Origin: Balaenoptera acutorostrata
Lineage: Eukaryota; Chordata; Mammalia; Artiodactyla; Balaenopteridae
Assembly (NCBI RefSeq): GCF_949987535.1
Contig: NC_080078.1
Span: forward strand, 46,836,207-46,900,206
Length of the DNA: 64,000 bases
Reading direction: 5' to 3'
The notes below the pieces were generated by a model. That model had not been told where the DNA came from. It ran no database searches and saw nothing but the letters and a program-made list of their open reading frames with translations. Position numbers and translations under genes: made by a program. Shown piece by piece: positions 1 through 12,890 of the stretch; the first letter of the stretch is position 1; each line of letters begins with the position of its first letter.

Positions 1-1204
1 TTTAGATCCAGTCTAACTACCCTCAGATTATGTCCATACTTTGATTCCCACCTCCTTTTAAGCATTTGGAACACACCCTAACAAATTCATTGCTGATTAG
101 CCTGAAATGCCCTTCACCTCCCAAAGATCTTTGTTAATAAGGATAACAGAAATTGCTCTGGGGTAGATTTAGCTGTTGTCAAATAACCACAGGTCTGATA
201 TTCTGGGGGCTATTCTCTGCCCAGGAAAAGGAAGATTTCAAAACCTAAATTACACACAGGCATGCAATCCTAGAAAAGAAAGGGATTAATAGGTTTCCTG
301 TAACTGTAACTACCACATTCTGCTTTGGGGAGCAATGTTTTATTACCATATTCACTATTCTTTTAGTCCCTAAAGCACTCTTTCAACAATGATTTATCTT
401 AATTTAACTTTTTTTTTTTTTTTTCCAGGAAAGCAAGCAGTATGCTTCATTCAAGAGAAATGATTTGCAGTCATGGCAAATTCCCCTTGTTCCTTTGCTT
501 ATCCATTTGTTCATTCATGGTCACTTACAAATATTTACAGAGCGCCTGGTATTAAAAAAAATGTTGTTTCTCTAAAATACTATAAGCCCTTTCACTTTTA
601 GAGGTAAATATATGTGAGACTTTATGGCTGCACTTGTGCTCAGTATTTCTTTCCTTTTACAGTAGAAGTCTATTACCTTGAAGATGAAAAAGGGGCCAAC
701 AGCCAGTAATAATTGACAGTTTTTCAACATAAAGAGCAAAGACTGTTCTATAAACTAAAAAGAAAGACACAAACAAACAAGTATATTCCAAGCTATGTAT
801 GTTACATTTTTCAGGAAATTGGCTTTTTATTTCTTTTCTTGGCTGAAACTTCACTGTTAGCTCATAAGGGCTTATGATTCTTTTTGCTGGCATCTGTTGA
901 AGAAATAATGGCAGACTTACTGAACGGATAACAACAGATAAATGGCCAGGAGTGTTCTACGCAGAGGAAAGTAAAAGTTTGAAATCTCTTTAGGGACAGA
1001 ATACACATGGCAGGAAAAAAATAATTTGACCATACTTTTTCTGGGAAATGAGCAAGACTTCCTCCCTGCCCCAGATATGATTTTACTGGACTGAGTCAGT
1101 TTTCAATCCTACACTCAGGCTACTTAAAAAAGCATTTTGTTTTCTGGATTTCTTCGTGGGGAGAGAAAAATGGATATCTATCACCCAGAAGAAGTAATCA
1201 TAAT

Positions 1205-1440
1205 AATACTACTAATAATAGTGATAACAGCTATCATTTTTGAGTGCCTACTTTAGGCTTGTTCTTTATATGTATGCACTTCTAATCCTTGCCCAAATCC
1301 CAGAAAGTAAGGATTATTATTCCTATTTCACAGTGAGAAAGATGAGGCTTAAAGGAACTTCCCAAAGTCTACAGGCTAGTTAAGTGGCAGAGCTAGGATT
1401 CAAACCCAGATCTGGCTGCCATTCTAGCCTGTGCCCTTTC
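1205..1440 (-). mobile_element. MIR SINE
   Basis: AACAGCTATCATTTTTGAGT through GTGGCAGAGCTAGGATTCAA with CCCAGATCTGGCTGCC. The tRNA-like head is at the right, so minus orientation. Nearly full length. Confidence 0.85.
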
Positions 1441-4034
1441 TGCCATGACACACTGCATGATGTCTCTCCAACTGACTTTGGACCAGGAAAACTTTCCCAG
1501 CTTACTGTATGAAAATACTCATTGTCATATAATTAAATTTTATGCAGAATTATATTTAACTTAGGATTTAATTAATTTTCTAGGCACAGGTTCAAGGTGA
1601 AGTCATCACTATCTTTTGTTTCAGGACTTTGTTTTCATTCTTTGTCCCAGTAAACATCCTCTTGGCAGGCCAGTAGCTTCCTCTGAAGGCATCTTTTGGT
1701 AGTTGAGAGATGTGATATTTTAATCATGTTTCACAGATTACTAATTTTTGTGGTCAGTGAGCTAGACTGCTTCAAAACTTGCCTCGTGACACTTAGTATT
1801 TGCATATGTAACCCTGTACGGTATCAATGAATAAGCTGAAAAGTAAAGCCTCAGGATTCAGCCTCCTAAGATCGACGTCTGGATTTCAAAATCCAGGTCT
1901 TAAACCCATTAATGTGGCTCTTCACATTATTTCTAAGACCTCTATTTTAAAATGCATCCTGAGGAAACCTTGACCTGCAGAAACAACACTGAAGGACACT
2001 AGTTATTAAAACAAGGAGCTGGTAAAGTGATTAGAAAGCTAAGCAGATGGTGTGGTCCAACTTTCCCTAACTGAATGAGCTGTAGATAAGGAAATCCGTA
2101 GCTGTTAAGCAGCAAGAGCAAAGCAATTCCCCATGGCGGCCAATATATAAACATCAGGCTTCCAAAGCCAAGGTTAATGTACCAGCCAAGGAATTTCCAG
2201 ATGTAAACAGAAGCTCAAATTTTGCCTCTGCCTGGGGCTGCCATTTAAAATAAAGCCACTCATAAACAGTACTTTTGGCATTCCTTTGACCCACTGTCAA
2301 ACAACTTGGAAATGTAGAATGACGTTTAAAAAGTGAACACGCGAATTTTAAAAGCCTGATTCCGGTGAGCCTTCCAACTCACTCTCTCTTAAGACTAACA
2401 GCACTGCTGACTTTCTCTAAGTCCTATTCTTGGGAGGTACAGATCTCTTTCCACAAGTGTGTTTCCTATGGAAACAGAGCCACCACAGCCAGTCACCACA
2501 TGTCTGTTCTTCTCTGCCTTTATTTCCCCTTCTGATGTTTTATCACTTCTCCCACTGCATGGATTTTCATTTTCTATATCTCTGCTCTGTTCACTTTCAC
2601 GTGCCATGCTTTTTCTCATCCTTGGCCCTTACCTCTGGTTGGGTACACCTTACCTATAGCTTCTCTCCACACCTCCAGGGTTCCAAGGTGGGATTTTCAG
2701 TAACGCCAATAATGCCCTAAAAATTCACTGTGATCTTTCATCATGAAGCAAGAATGGAAAGAAGGGTATTGATAACAAAGTATATTATTGGTCATAACAT
2801 TATGTCCTCTTAGCTGTTATTGTCTATCTTAGAAAACAAAGACACAGCAATTCATTGATCCATAGTTCCTGATGATTGATCTGAATGGTCACCGTTCATT
2901 CTTCCTGCTGGTAGTTTCCCTGTTTTCTTCTGGGAAAGAAGAGTTTTGAGCATAACTGATCTCCTCTCTCCCCAGCTCCTGTGGTCCCTGCGTTGCCGTG
3001 TAACCTAGGCCTAGTCAGGGCACTGAATGGCCCTGGATTGACCCAAGACTGGCCAATCAGAGGCAATGAAACTCGGTTCCAGATATTTTGTTGGAGTGGT
3101 TGAGAAAGAAGCACATTTTTTTTTCCCACTGGGTTGGATGAGAGGCCAACTGGTGGTCATCTTCACCCCAGCAAAAGGAGAGCGTCTGAAACAGCACCAA
3201 CACAGAGTGAGGTGCAGAGATGGGAGACCCCATCACAATGGAACTGATTCTCTGACCCAGCACCGCCTGGACTTTTCAGATACAGGTTTGCTTAAACCAG
3301 TTGGATCTGACTTTCTGTCCTTCAATCTGGAAGTCTTGGCCCAGACAAACTATGCAGTGGGTGGCTTGTGGTGCTCACGCTTGGTTGCACATAAAGTGTC
3401 ACTCTGGGAGTCTGAAAAATTACTGACTCACAAACACCCATGGACTGGTTAGTGTGGCCTCCTATGCAGTGCTCACCAGTTCAGGGTCTCAGCCAGGTTG
3501 AGCTCTGCTGTGAGCATCTCCAGAAAGTACCTACTGAAAGTATCATTGCATGTGAAGGTACTTTGCTCAGAGACAACCCTGGGATTGTCTTTTAGTCAAT
3601 TTCCCATTTCTTTCATATCCCCACCCTTTGGATTTAGTGCTCTTATGCTCTCATCTAACATCAAAACTCTCTCTTGGAGAAGAGCAGGGCATTTTTTATA
3701 CATATGTCTACTATATATATATATATAGTTCCTTTGACTTGGCTACAGTACAGTCCCCAGTTTCCTATTACTCCTTTGATGGCACGCATTCAAAATGCAA
3801 ATTTTCATACACAAAGGAAGAATAACTCTTGAAATAACATTTGGTGCCATGGACGACGTGAAGCTCACACTTGATTTAGCAGAGCTGCACAGACAGCAGA
3901 GTGTGAATGTCTGCTCAGCAAAAGCAGTAGAATTTAGAGTCAGCAAATTGCAGAGGAGAGGAATTTTAAACCAGAAACAGAAACAGTGAGTAGACGATGG
4001 CATAACTGAACTTCAGCCTTTCACAGAACCAGGG

Positions 4035-4150
4035 GCTGTCGGACAGACCATCAAGATCACATAGATTAAACCCTTTGCTTGACAGAGATCAGAGACTTGC
4101 TAAGGTCAATCAGCACAGGCAGGAATCCAGAGTTTATTCCCCCCAGCTAC
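4035..4150 (-). mobile_element. MIR-like fragment
   Basis: CAGAGACTTGCTAAGGTCAA, TCAGCACAGGCAGGAATCCA and the following GAGTTTATTCC resemble the MIR or MIR3 core. Weak. Confidence 0.4.
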
Positions 4151-4370
4151 ACCCACTCTTGATCTCCCCACTCTTGAACTGTAAGCCCCATGATTACATA
4201 AGATGGACATTAAGACTTCCATACTCCTATCATCCTGTCTCTGCTTGCTTTCCATTAGTAGTCTCTTCAAAATCTCCTTCCACAAGGTTTTAAAAATTCA
4301 GTTATATATGTATGTGTGCATGTATGTATGTATAATGGATACTGGAGCAGAATGTGTTTTGAAAAAATGG

Positions 4371-4373
<3 letters not shown>

Positions 4374-4414
<41 letters not shown>
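4374..4414. repeat. (TA)20 microsatellite
   Basis: Uninterrupted TA run, preceded by a TATG-rich stretch at 4304-4332. Yields meaningless YIYIYI-type open frames on both strands. Confidence 0.97.
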
Positions 4415-4416
<2 letters not shown>

Positions 4417-4439
4417 ATCCCATTCCACTTTTTTTTTTT

Positions 4440-4980
4440 TTTAATAGCATGACATTGACACTCTCCATCAAGAGGTGGGGTCTATGTTCTCTCTCCATGA
4501 ACCTGGGAGGGCTTGTTAACTGTCCCAACTGGTACAATGTGGTCAAAATGACACCTTGGGACTTCTGAGATGAGGCCACAGAAGGTGATGTGGATTCCAA
4601 ATGGCTCTTGCCCTTGAGAGAGTCACCGTGGAGGCTCTGAGTCAATGTGTAGGAAGTCAGACGGCCTGAAGCCCCTCATGCTGGGGGATCACACCGAGAG
4701 ATTACATCGAGCTAGAGCGATGCCCAAAGAGACTCTGTTATTCCAGCCTTCAACTGTTAGAGTCTCCCCAGCCCAGGGCTCAGACAAGTGAGTGAGCAAA
4801 CATCTGGATGATACCATCTCCCAATTTCCGATCTTCTCCAGCTGATGCTGAGTGGATTAGGAATAAGCTCACCCTGCTGAGCCCCCTCAGTGGGTAGATT
4901 TGTGGGCAAAACTAATGTCATTATTTTAAGCCAATGAATTTTAGGGTAATTTGTTATGCAGGCATAGTACCTGGAGCAGA
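4440..4980 (+). mobile_element. ERVL/MaLR-class LTR remnant
   Basis: Shares the layout of the LTR family with internal CTCTTGAATCTGGG-like and terminal TTTTAAGCCA...GGTAATTTGTTATGCAG blocks (here CTCCATGAACCTGGGAGGGC and TTTAAGCCAATGAATTTTAG). Subfamily not assigned. Confidence 0.55.
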
Positions 4981-5724
4981 CATTATTCCCTCTTGCCAGG
5001 TAAGAGCACTAAGTCGTGGGGAGAAAATATTCAGGAGCCTGCTTATCAGGGTGATTTGGGTGTTTGTAAAACTAAGAAAGAGAAACTTCAAGCATGTAAG
5101 GGCTTAAGGTTTCATGGCTTAATATCCAAACGCAAAATCCCATGCAAGGCCAATGAAAATGCAACAGGAAGGGAAAAATTAAAAGAGATGAAGAAAACCA
5201 AACCATACCACAAAGGTGCATTTTAAAGGATAAACAATGTTGCTAAGTAAAGAATGAAAGAAAAGCAAGACTACAGGAAGGGAAGAGAAAAGAGTAAAGA
5301 TTGGAAGTGGGTGAAGTGACATTGTCTTGGAGGCTTGGTCACAGAAAGTGACAGGGATTCCAGCTGGAAGAGACCAACCATGGTCCCAGCAGGAAGCATG
5401 GGCACATTCAAAAGGGTGTGAAGAATTTAATGAAGGGATATTTTAAAAGATGTGGGCAGAAGCAAGAGGAGCAATAAAGGACAATGAAAAGCCACAGGAT
5501 CAATGATGAACGGGAACCATTACCAGCCATAGGCCTGAGAGGAGGACGGGAGTGGTCAACAGAAACCAAGCAATGGTTAGAGGTGGAGAGGACCCCCCGC
5601 AAGTGCTGTGGCCTTGGCTGGAGGAACACAGGTACTTCTGTCTGGCAGCGAGGGTCCAGGAGCCTGAATACCTAAGAACTTTCCCCCCACCCTCCAGTCT
5701 CCTGCAAACACCTTCCACTGGTCT

Positions 5725-5940
5725 AGCCCATGGTTTCTCAATATAGGGAGAACATTTGTTCTTGGCAGGACAAAAAAATTCCCCTCCAAAAAGCCACAGT
5801 TCATAAACAGATACATAACAGATATATAGCATATTTGTGGTGTTAAAATTTCATGGTTGGTGGAGAGAATTAGGACAAAATGCCTAAAACAGCTCCCATA
5901 GGAATCACAATAATGAAAAATAGTTGGAGAAGCACTGGCT
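5725..5940. mobile_element. Possible non-autonomous hAT element
   Basis: The ends look like an imperfect terminal inverted repeat (ATGGTTTCTCAA at the left, TTGGAGAAGCACTGG at the right), as in MER-type hAT elements. The interior is not recognised. Confidence 0.35.
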
Positions 5941-7244
5941 AACCAACCCAAGGCTCCAGGGCAAGGAAGCCCAGTCAATGTAGGCCCTTGGTGACTGAAC
6001 ACACAGGGTTTATTAAAATTCTCCCTGACCGCTAGCTACCCTTTAGATCCCTGTGTCTATGTCGGGAACAGATGGCAGTGACAATGGTTAATCCAGGGAA
6101 ATCACCTACCCAGCAGAACCACCAATGAGGAGAGTTAGCAAAACAACTGTCCACAATGACAGCGAGACCTTCCATCACTGTAGAAATTACCTTTGTCTTG
6201 GATGTATTTTAATATTTACAAAAAATGAGTAGATAGTTTAAGGGCATACCTACATGTGTATATTAACCCTTTGCTAATCTGGTAATTTGCTATTATACAA
6301 TGAACAAGCCAAATTTGACAAAAGGGCTGAATTAAGTCTGCTAGAAATCCTAAACACCAAATAGATTTTGGTGCTCCCCCATCCTCATATCAAAATAATA
6401 TATTTTTCACCTGACCCAAACTTTACATGTGCTCTAAAAGAAAACTTCTCTTTAAATTAGCTGATTATGATATTTTGGATAGTTAATCAAAGCTGAGCTT
6501 TTCTCATTTACTTTTGATGTCCCTGCTTTGGATATTCAAAGCATATGGTTAGTCTCTGTATTGGATAGTGCAGTAAGCTTTGACTAGAAATCGTAGTGAT
6601 GTGTATCTTCTGACCACATAGCTCCACTCTATCAAATGCATTATGCCATGACTTGTTAAATAAAAAAAATGTCTTGGTGAAAAATTCTGTCAGGTCTATG
6701 TTTGGGGATGTAGCTTTAATATAGAGAGCATCACTTTGTGTTTCATATTGAGGTCATCCAAGGAGCACCGTGTCTCTTTGCTGATGATAAAACCCACATG
6801 GCTGCCTGACACTCTGGAAATCAAGTGTTCAAACTGCCTGTTTTCAATGTCCTTCCAAATACAGCCCCCGATCCACATCCACCCTTAACTCCAACCTCCC
6901 CGTAACTTGGGCCCTTTGCTTCTTTCCTATCTGCCAAACTCCTCTGTGTCATGCCTTTCTCCAGCCATCCTCATATTCCTCTTCTCCTGCAGATTCCCTG
7001 TGCTGTGGAGAAGCCCTCCAGACCCTGGTAGAAATCTAGAGGCCCAGTCCCTCTCCTCCTTCAATGAGCCTGGCCCTCGGTGTTCTTTCTATAGTCTCCA
7101 TGTGATTCCAAAAAGCCATTGAGAACCCAAGGAACTTTAGGTTCTAAAACCCAAAGTTTGAGAAGCACTGGCCTATGGTCTGGCATCAAGCTATCTTATT
7201 TCTAGATCTGAATTCTCAGAGGTTCTAGCCATGGGACATTCTGC

Positions 7245-7400
7245 AAAGTTTTTACTTCTCAATGCCTCAGTCTCCTCACCTGTAAAATGGGGATATTACA
7301 GCACATGCTCAATCATATAGTAATAAAGATTAAATGAGATAATCAATGTGAAGTGCTTAGAACAATGTCCAGCATAGAATAAATGAACAGTAAGTGTTTG
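7245..7400 (+). mobile_element. MIR SINE
   Basis: CTCAATGCCTCAGTCTCCTC, CCTGTAAAATGGGGATATTA and GATTAAATGAGATAATCAAT in plus orientation. Confidence 0.85.
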
Positions 7401-7533
7401 CTAAATGGCCCCTTAGATGTCTGAAAATGTTCATGTCGCTGCCTCAAGTGCCAAATCAACAGGCAGGACAGATACCCTTGGGGTTGAGAGAATAAGTGGG
7501 GCTGAGCCAAGTTCTCAGAAAGCAGAACACTTA

Positions 7534-7735
7534 ACCCTGTGATTCTCAACCTTGACTGCATACTGGGTTCACCCAAGGTGCTTAAACAAACATAGTTGCC
7601 TAGGTTCTACTGCCAGAGGTAGGATTACTTAGTCTGGGGTGGGACACTGGAATAGTCATTTAAAAAAATCTCCCCAGATGATTCTGATGTGTAACCACAG
7701 CTGCTTAGGCAACCTGGTCAACACTGGCTTAGGCA
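7534..7735 (+). mobile_element. MER5-type hAT-Charlie element
   Basis: CTGTGATTCTCAACCTTGAC at the left, TTTAAAAAAATCTCCCCAGA with TGATTCTGATGTG inside, and CCTGGTCAACACTGG at the right match the MER5 layout. A second small MER5 tail, AAGTTTGAGAAGCACTGG, lies at 7154-7171. Confidence 0.65.
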
Positions 7736-8169
7736 GTAGATCAATAACTAACCCAAAACAATTGTCTTTTTGTAGTATCATGGTCACCAATCACCTTCTG
7801 CATTTTAAAATACTAGCTACTAGCTAATTAGCCACTATCTACAACCACGCTGCATTGTACTCCAGACGGTTTAACCAAAGTTGGGCAATTTATTCTATTG
7901 GTCATAGATGTAATGGAAGGTCCATGGGAAGATGATTCTGGCAATTGGAGGAAGTCATCGAGGAGGCTTGATCCTGCCAGCTAGGTCCTCACATTTAACC
8001 ATCACAATCATCCGGTCATTCTACTTTAGATCATGTTTCTCAAATTGTGATTCACAAACCTAGCACCCAGATCTGGTTACTAAATACTATTCTCTACTAA
8101 ACGGAATGATAGCTCTTTGAAGAAATGACTGCTGTCAGGCCTGGGGCAGGGAAAGTATAAAATGAGCTT

Positions 8170-9010
8170 GAGCATCTGGTGACACCAAAGCAAGGAAGAG
8201 CTCAAAGATGATGGGGACATGTCAAAAGGACACAGAAGCTACCCAGAAGGGGTCCTTGATAGTAATTGATTATAATCTGTTGAGTAGAATAGAAAACCAT
8301 GATTTCATAATGATATAAGCAAATAAATGAATAATTTGTAAGATTGATGAAGAATTGGATATTGACCTAGTTTCAACCTACCCCCTACCCCCCATTCAAG
8401 ATATGCATTAACTACAAATGGAGAAAAGAGTAGCTGTACAGTTGAGTTGAGGAGTCTTACAGACACCACTTTCATCAAATAATCAAAGTGAACATTACTG
8501 GTAATGGGCTGAGTTGAAATCATGGGCCCCTACCACTTAATCAACCATGAGAACATGATATCGCTTCTGTGATAGCTCTGCAAAGATGCATAACTTGAAT
8601 CCAGTCATGAAAAATCATCAGATAAACCCAAATTGGAAACATTCTACAATGTAACTGGCCTGCAAGCATCCAAAGCGTCAAGGTTAGTCAAGTCACAGGA
8701 AGGCTGTGGAAGAGTAGGGACTTGACAACAGAATGAAACAAAGGACATTACTGAGGAAATTGGTGACACTTCAATGGGGTCTGAAAATTAAAGGTAGTAA
8801 TGTATCCATATGCACTTTCTGATTTTGATCTTTTTACTGTGCTCATGTAGGATCACTGGCCGTGTCTGTAGAAAACACACAGTGAAATTGGGGGGCGGTT
8901 GGTGCACTAGAACTGCAACTTACCCTCAAATGGTTCAAGAAAATGGTTCTTTTTATTATACTTGTAAATCTGCTCTAAGTTTGAGAGTGTTCAAAATAAA
9001 AACCAAGTAC
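8170..9010 (+). mobile_element. Old L1 (L1M-type) 3' UTR
   Basis: Shows the recognisable order of the older mammalian L1M 3' end: CATCAGATAAACCCAAATTG, ACATTACTGAGGAAATTGGTG, TGATTTTGATCTTTTTACTG, ACTTACCCTCAAATGGTTCA, and GTTTGAGAGTGTTCAAAATA at the tail. No coding potential. Confidence 0.75.
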
Positions 9011-10244
9011 ATAAGAAAATGGTGTTCCTAAGCTTCACTGCATCAAGTTAAAATGCAGCTTTCTGACTTGGTGGAGGGCTGGGAATGGGGCAAGAATCCA
9101 CATTTTTAGCATTCACCATAAGTGGCAGCTTTAGACTGACGGAACAAGCAGTTCCCCTGAAAGTAGCAGTAACTATTCATCAAGCACTCAGCAAAACTGC
9201 CCCCTTTCACCCCCCATTCTAGAACCAGCCTCCCCATCCTTACACCCCTTTCCTCCTAGACACTGTATCTACTTTCTTTCTGCCAGCAGCAAAGACTGCC
9301 AGAGATCAGTGGGGAATTCTCAGGCTAGAGAGCAGAAATGATTCGAGTGATCTGTAGCGTTGTTGTCTAAGGAGAATAGAGTACCCGGGTTTTCTGTGTA
9401 TCATTCCTCAAGCAGGATGACCCCTGGAGGTGAAGTCATTTCCTAAGACTACCTCTGATGGCTCCAGAGTGACAGGAGTTAGGAGAAAACAGGCAAGCTC
9501 GAGCAAGGCATTAGGAGAGTGCGGTGCATGTCCAGGTGATTCTAGTGTAGGTGGACAGTTTTAAGGCTCTCTCCGGTATAGTAGGGAAGCACAACTTTGT
9601 TACACCAGAAAATTGAAATTTTGAATATAATGGCAAAATCCTAATGTAAAAATCCGATACTGTTCAAATAGCAATATTTCTCCTTAAAGACAAAACAAAA
9701 CGTTTCTCTGCTGAAAAATTAGTATCTAATATTAAAAACTGTCAAATGTCCTATAGGCATGGCGCCAGAATAAAAAAAAAAAATCACTCTTATGCTTCAG
9801 CTCTATAAGCCTGGGGACTGAGTTTTCAACAAAACAAAGATAAATGCACCTGAATGCCACATTCTTTACCCTCAGTTTTGGAAATCAAAATAGACAAAAA
9901 GTGAAACACATTTGGGTCTGAATTACTCACAGACACCTACAAGACTTCAAGATACTTAAAAAAAAAAACATTATTAAAAGACCCATTGTATATGCCCTGA
10001 TAAACTGCCTTTTTTTTTTAGTGGCTAACTTAGGATCACCTTTCATGTGGGTCCCCTAGACAATTTCGGAGGTCTTTTGAAAGAAAGTTTCCCCGTCTGT
10101 GAAATGAGAGGGTTGCCTTAGTTGTTCTCAGAGACCCATTTGGCTATGAAAACCCATGATTCAGAGCTTTTCAATTAAGATGGAAATATTTACTGGGTAT
10201 GAAGCAAAGAGCTCATAGAGAATCAATTTTCATAAATTTGACGG

Positions 10245-10370
10245 TTATGCAGAATTATAGAATTTGATATCTACAGGGGACCTCAGGGATATTGGGAGAA
10301 GGATTTGATCATGTGTCTAAGAGATGAAAATGGAATCCAGGTGTACTGACTCCCAGTTAAGGCTCCTTCC
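10245..10370 (-). mobile_element. MIR-family fragment
   Basis: ATAGAATTTGATATCTACAG, GGGACCTCAGGGATATTGGG and GGTGTACTGACTCCCAGTTA resemble an older MIR variant. Confidence 0.5.
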
Positions 10371-10388
10371 ACTAGCTTACAACAGCAG

Positions 10389-10484
10389 TTTCCCTTTCTT
10401 TCCTTTTTCCCTCCCTCCCTTCCTACTTTCCTTTTCTCCTTTCTGTCCAGTTTTCCCTCCTTCCTGCCTTTCCTCCTTCCCTCC
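10389..10484. repeat. Polypyrimidine CCTT-type tract
   Basis: Nearly pure C/T on the plus strand (CCCTCCCTCCCTTCC-like units), thus purine-rich in the gene's sense strand. Potential triplex-forming mirror-like DNA. Confidence 0.9.
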
Positions 10485-10959
10485 TGGGCTTGGCAATCAT
10501 AAATGGCAGCAATCCCATGATCATCCATTAACTGGGAAGATGCTAATTGAAAAGAAACAAAATACCAATAATAAACACCTCTTGGGAGGAGAACATTTTA
10601 GAATCCATAGTACCTAAATCATCTGAAATCATCTTTTCTGAGAGTTCTCTTCTTCATCAACACTCGTGTTTTCTCTCTTTCTGTTGTTATTTATGAGAAT
10701 TTTCTTCATGTCTGCACATTTGCCTTTGGCTTAATTGGAAATTGAGCTTCAGGATGGGCTCACAAGGCTTTCCTAGGGTGGGGGGAGTAAGAACTACCTG
10801 GTCAGACACGACGGGGGGCAGGGATGGGAAGGATTCTTTTTCCCAGGAAGACTGAATTCAGTATAAGCAGGGTACGACTTCTATTCTGGATTCAGTAACT
10901 GTGGAGAAGGTAAAAAGACTCATCCCTGACCCCCCTCTTTTTCACAGATCCCACATCCC

Positions 10960-11244
10960 ATGTCAGTGATCTCTGCTGGCTTTACCTTTCAAATAGGTCC
11001 AGAGTCACACCAAATCTCACTCCGTCCCTTCACTGTTACTTGCAACAAGCCACCAGGATCTCTGGCTCCAATCCACTGTCTCTCTGTTTCCGCCCTTAGT
11101 CCCCTACTGTCCACTATCAACACGACAATCCGAAGATTACCTTTAAAACGTAAATAAGATCATGTCCCTTCACTGCTTAAAAAGTCCTATTCTCACTTCA
11201 CTCAGAGGAAAAGCCAGCGTTCTTACAGTGGGCCACAGTGTCCT
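10960..11244 (+). mobile_element. L2 LINE fragment (left of a MER5 insertion)
   Basis: L2-like TTCACTGTTACTTGCAACAA, AAACGTAAATAAGATCATGT and TTCACTGCTTAAAAAGTCCT, in order. Continues after the MER5 element at 11406. Confidence 0.6.
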
Positions 11245-11405
11245 AGGCAGTGATTCTCAAAGTGGAGTCCTCGGCCCCGGGCACCAGCATCACGTGGGGA
11301 ATTACTAGAAATGCAAATTCTTGGGTACCCCAGGTCCCGTGAGTCAGAGACTGGGTTTAACATGTCCCGAGGTGACTCCGGTGCACACTCAAGCGTGGGA
11401 TCCAC
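11245..11405 (-). mobile_element. MER5-type hAT-Charlie element inserted in an L2
   Basis: CAGTGATTCTCAAAGTGGAG, CATCACGTGGGGAATTACTA, GAAATGCAAATTCTTGGGTA and GTGAGTCAGAGACTGGG match MER5A read in its reverse sense. L2 sequence flanks it on both sides. Confidence 0.75.
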
Positions 11406-11625
11406 TCCGCTATGGGACCAGCCCCCAGTGACCTCTCCAGTTACTCACACCGACTTTCTTAGAATAAGTCAGACTTCTCTCCCCTTAGGGTTTTGGTACT
11501 TGCTATTTCCTCTGCTGGAACACTCTTTCCCCAGATATCTGCTAAGCTTACTCTTTTACATTCTTCAGGTTTCTTCTCAAATATCAACTTAATCATCAGT
11601 GAGGTCCAGCATATGTGAAACTGTA
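11406..11625 (+). mobile_element. L2 LINE fragment (right of a MER5 insertion)
   Basis: L2-like TTTTGGTACTTGCTATTTCC, TCTGCTGGAACACTCTTTCC, CAGATATCTGCTAAGCTTAC and TTCTTCAGGTTTCTTCTCAA. Confidence 0.75.
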
Positions 11626-11709
11626 ACCCATCTTTTTCCCCAAGTCTCCCCACCGCTACCAACTTAGACACACATGGAATCCCTTACTTCCTCTTCCCTG
11701 CCTGGCTTT

Positions 11710-12365
11710 TCTTCACGGGTCTCCCGTGAAGTTGCTGTCAAGGTGTCAGCCAGATCTGCACTCATCTGAAGGCTTGCCTGGGCCTGGAGGGTCTGATTCC
11801 AGCCAGGATGGCTCATTGCAATGACTTGTAGATTGATGCTTGCTGTTGGCAGGGAGCCTCAGTTCCTTGCCATGTACATCTCTCCACAGTGCTGTTGGAG
11901 TGTCCTCAGGACATGGCAGCTGCCTTACTCCAGAGCAAGTGATCCAAGAGACAGTCAGGAGGAAGCCACACTCTTTTTTTTTTTTTTAATAAATTTATTT
12001 ATTTATTTATTTATTTATGGCTGTGTTGGGTCTTCGTTTCTGTGCGAGGGCTTTCTCTAGTTGAGGCAAGCGGGGGCCACTCTTCATTGCGGTGCGTGGG
12101 CCTCTCACTATCGCGGCCTCTCTTGCTGCGGAGCACAGGCTCCAGACACACAGGCTCAGTAATTGTGGCTCACGGGCCCAGCCGCTCCGCGGCACGTGGG
12201 ATCTTCCCAGACCAGGGCTCGAACCCGTGTCCCCTGCATTGGCAGGCAGATTCCCAACCACTGCGCCACCAGGGAAGCCCAGCCACACTCTCTTATGACC
12301 TAGAATGTCATACACGATCATGGGATATTCTGACCTGGAACCATCAAGGTAAGCCACTTTCAAAT
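11710..12365 (+). mobile_element. Ancient LTR-like repeat, split by a CHR SINE
   Basis: Left part 11710-11974 (GTCAAGGTGTCAGCCAGATC, CATCTGAAGGCTTGCCTGGG, GAGCAAGTGATCCAAGAGA) continues after the SINE at 12292 (TTATGACCTAGAATGTCATA). The SINE target-site duplication proves the two parts were contiguous. Matches a common mammalian LTR-type repeat I recognise but cannot name with certainty. Confidence 0.6.
11975..12280 (-). mobile_element. CHR-type tRNA-derived SINE
   Basis: The tRNA-like head is at the right end on the minus strand (GGGCTTCCCTGGTGGCGCAG), with the B-box-like GGTTCGAGCCC core and the CHR body, ending in TTTA-type repeats and poly-T at the left. It is flanked by an exact 11-bp target-site duplication AGCCACACTCT (11964-11974 and 12281-12291). 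It interrupts an older LTR-like repeat. Confidence 0.96.
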
Positions 12366-12764
12366 TCCTGACCTGTAGATTATTTGCATATCATACAATT
12401 ACTTACCCACCTTCCAAAGCCCAGAGACCCCAGGATACCTCTCTTTAAGGGTAACAGCAGACCCTGATTAAGTAAGTGGTGGGACAGTTAGGCAGTTCCA
12501 AGGACACCTTTTTCTTCTTTTTTTTTTTCTCTTTTAAACTTTTTATTTTGAATTAATAATAGACTCAATAAATTGTAATAATAGTAAAAAAAAAAACCCC
12601 AAAAAACTGCTGACCTGTAGAAAGTCTGAGATGATAAATGCTCTTGTTGTTTTACGCTGTGAAGTTTTGCGATAAAATTGCAGGCAGCAATAAATAGTAC
12701 TGCTTATGCTACCATGTGACTTGCTATATATTCTAATTAATATTTTAAAATCCATCAACTGCCC

Positions 12765-12890
12765 CCCCACTAGAATATAAAGCCCCAAGAAAGAAGGTTG
12801 TGTGTGTGCGTGCATGTGTGTCTTCAGTGCCCAGAACAGTGCCGATACTGTCGAATAGCAGGCATTTAACAAAAGTATACGGAATGCATG
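12765..12890 (+). mobile_element. L2 LINE 3' tip
   Basis: CACTAGAATATAAAGCCCCA, CAGTGCCCAGAACAGTGCCG and AGCAGGCATTTAACAAAAGT match the extreme 3' end of L2, with a short TG run inserted. Confidence 0.65.

Noticed and set aside
4298..4645. Open frames with YIYIYI repeats on both strands
   Set aside because: Translation of the (TA)20 microsatellite.
12007..12371. Open frames of about 110 codons on both strands, with similar ones at 17600-18032
   Set aside because: These are translations of the CHR SINE and recur wherever it occurs.
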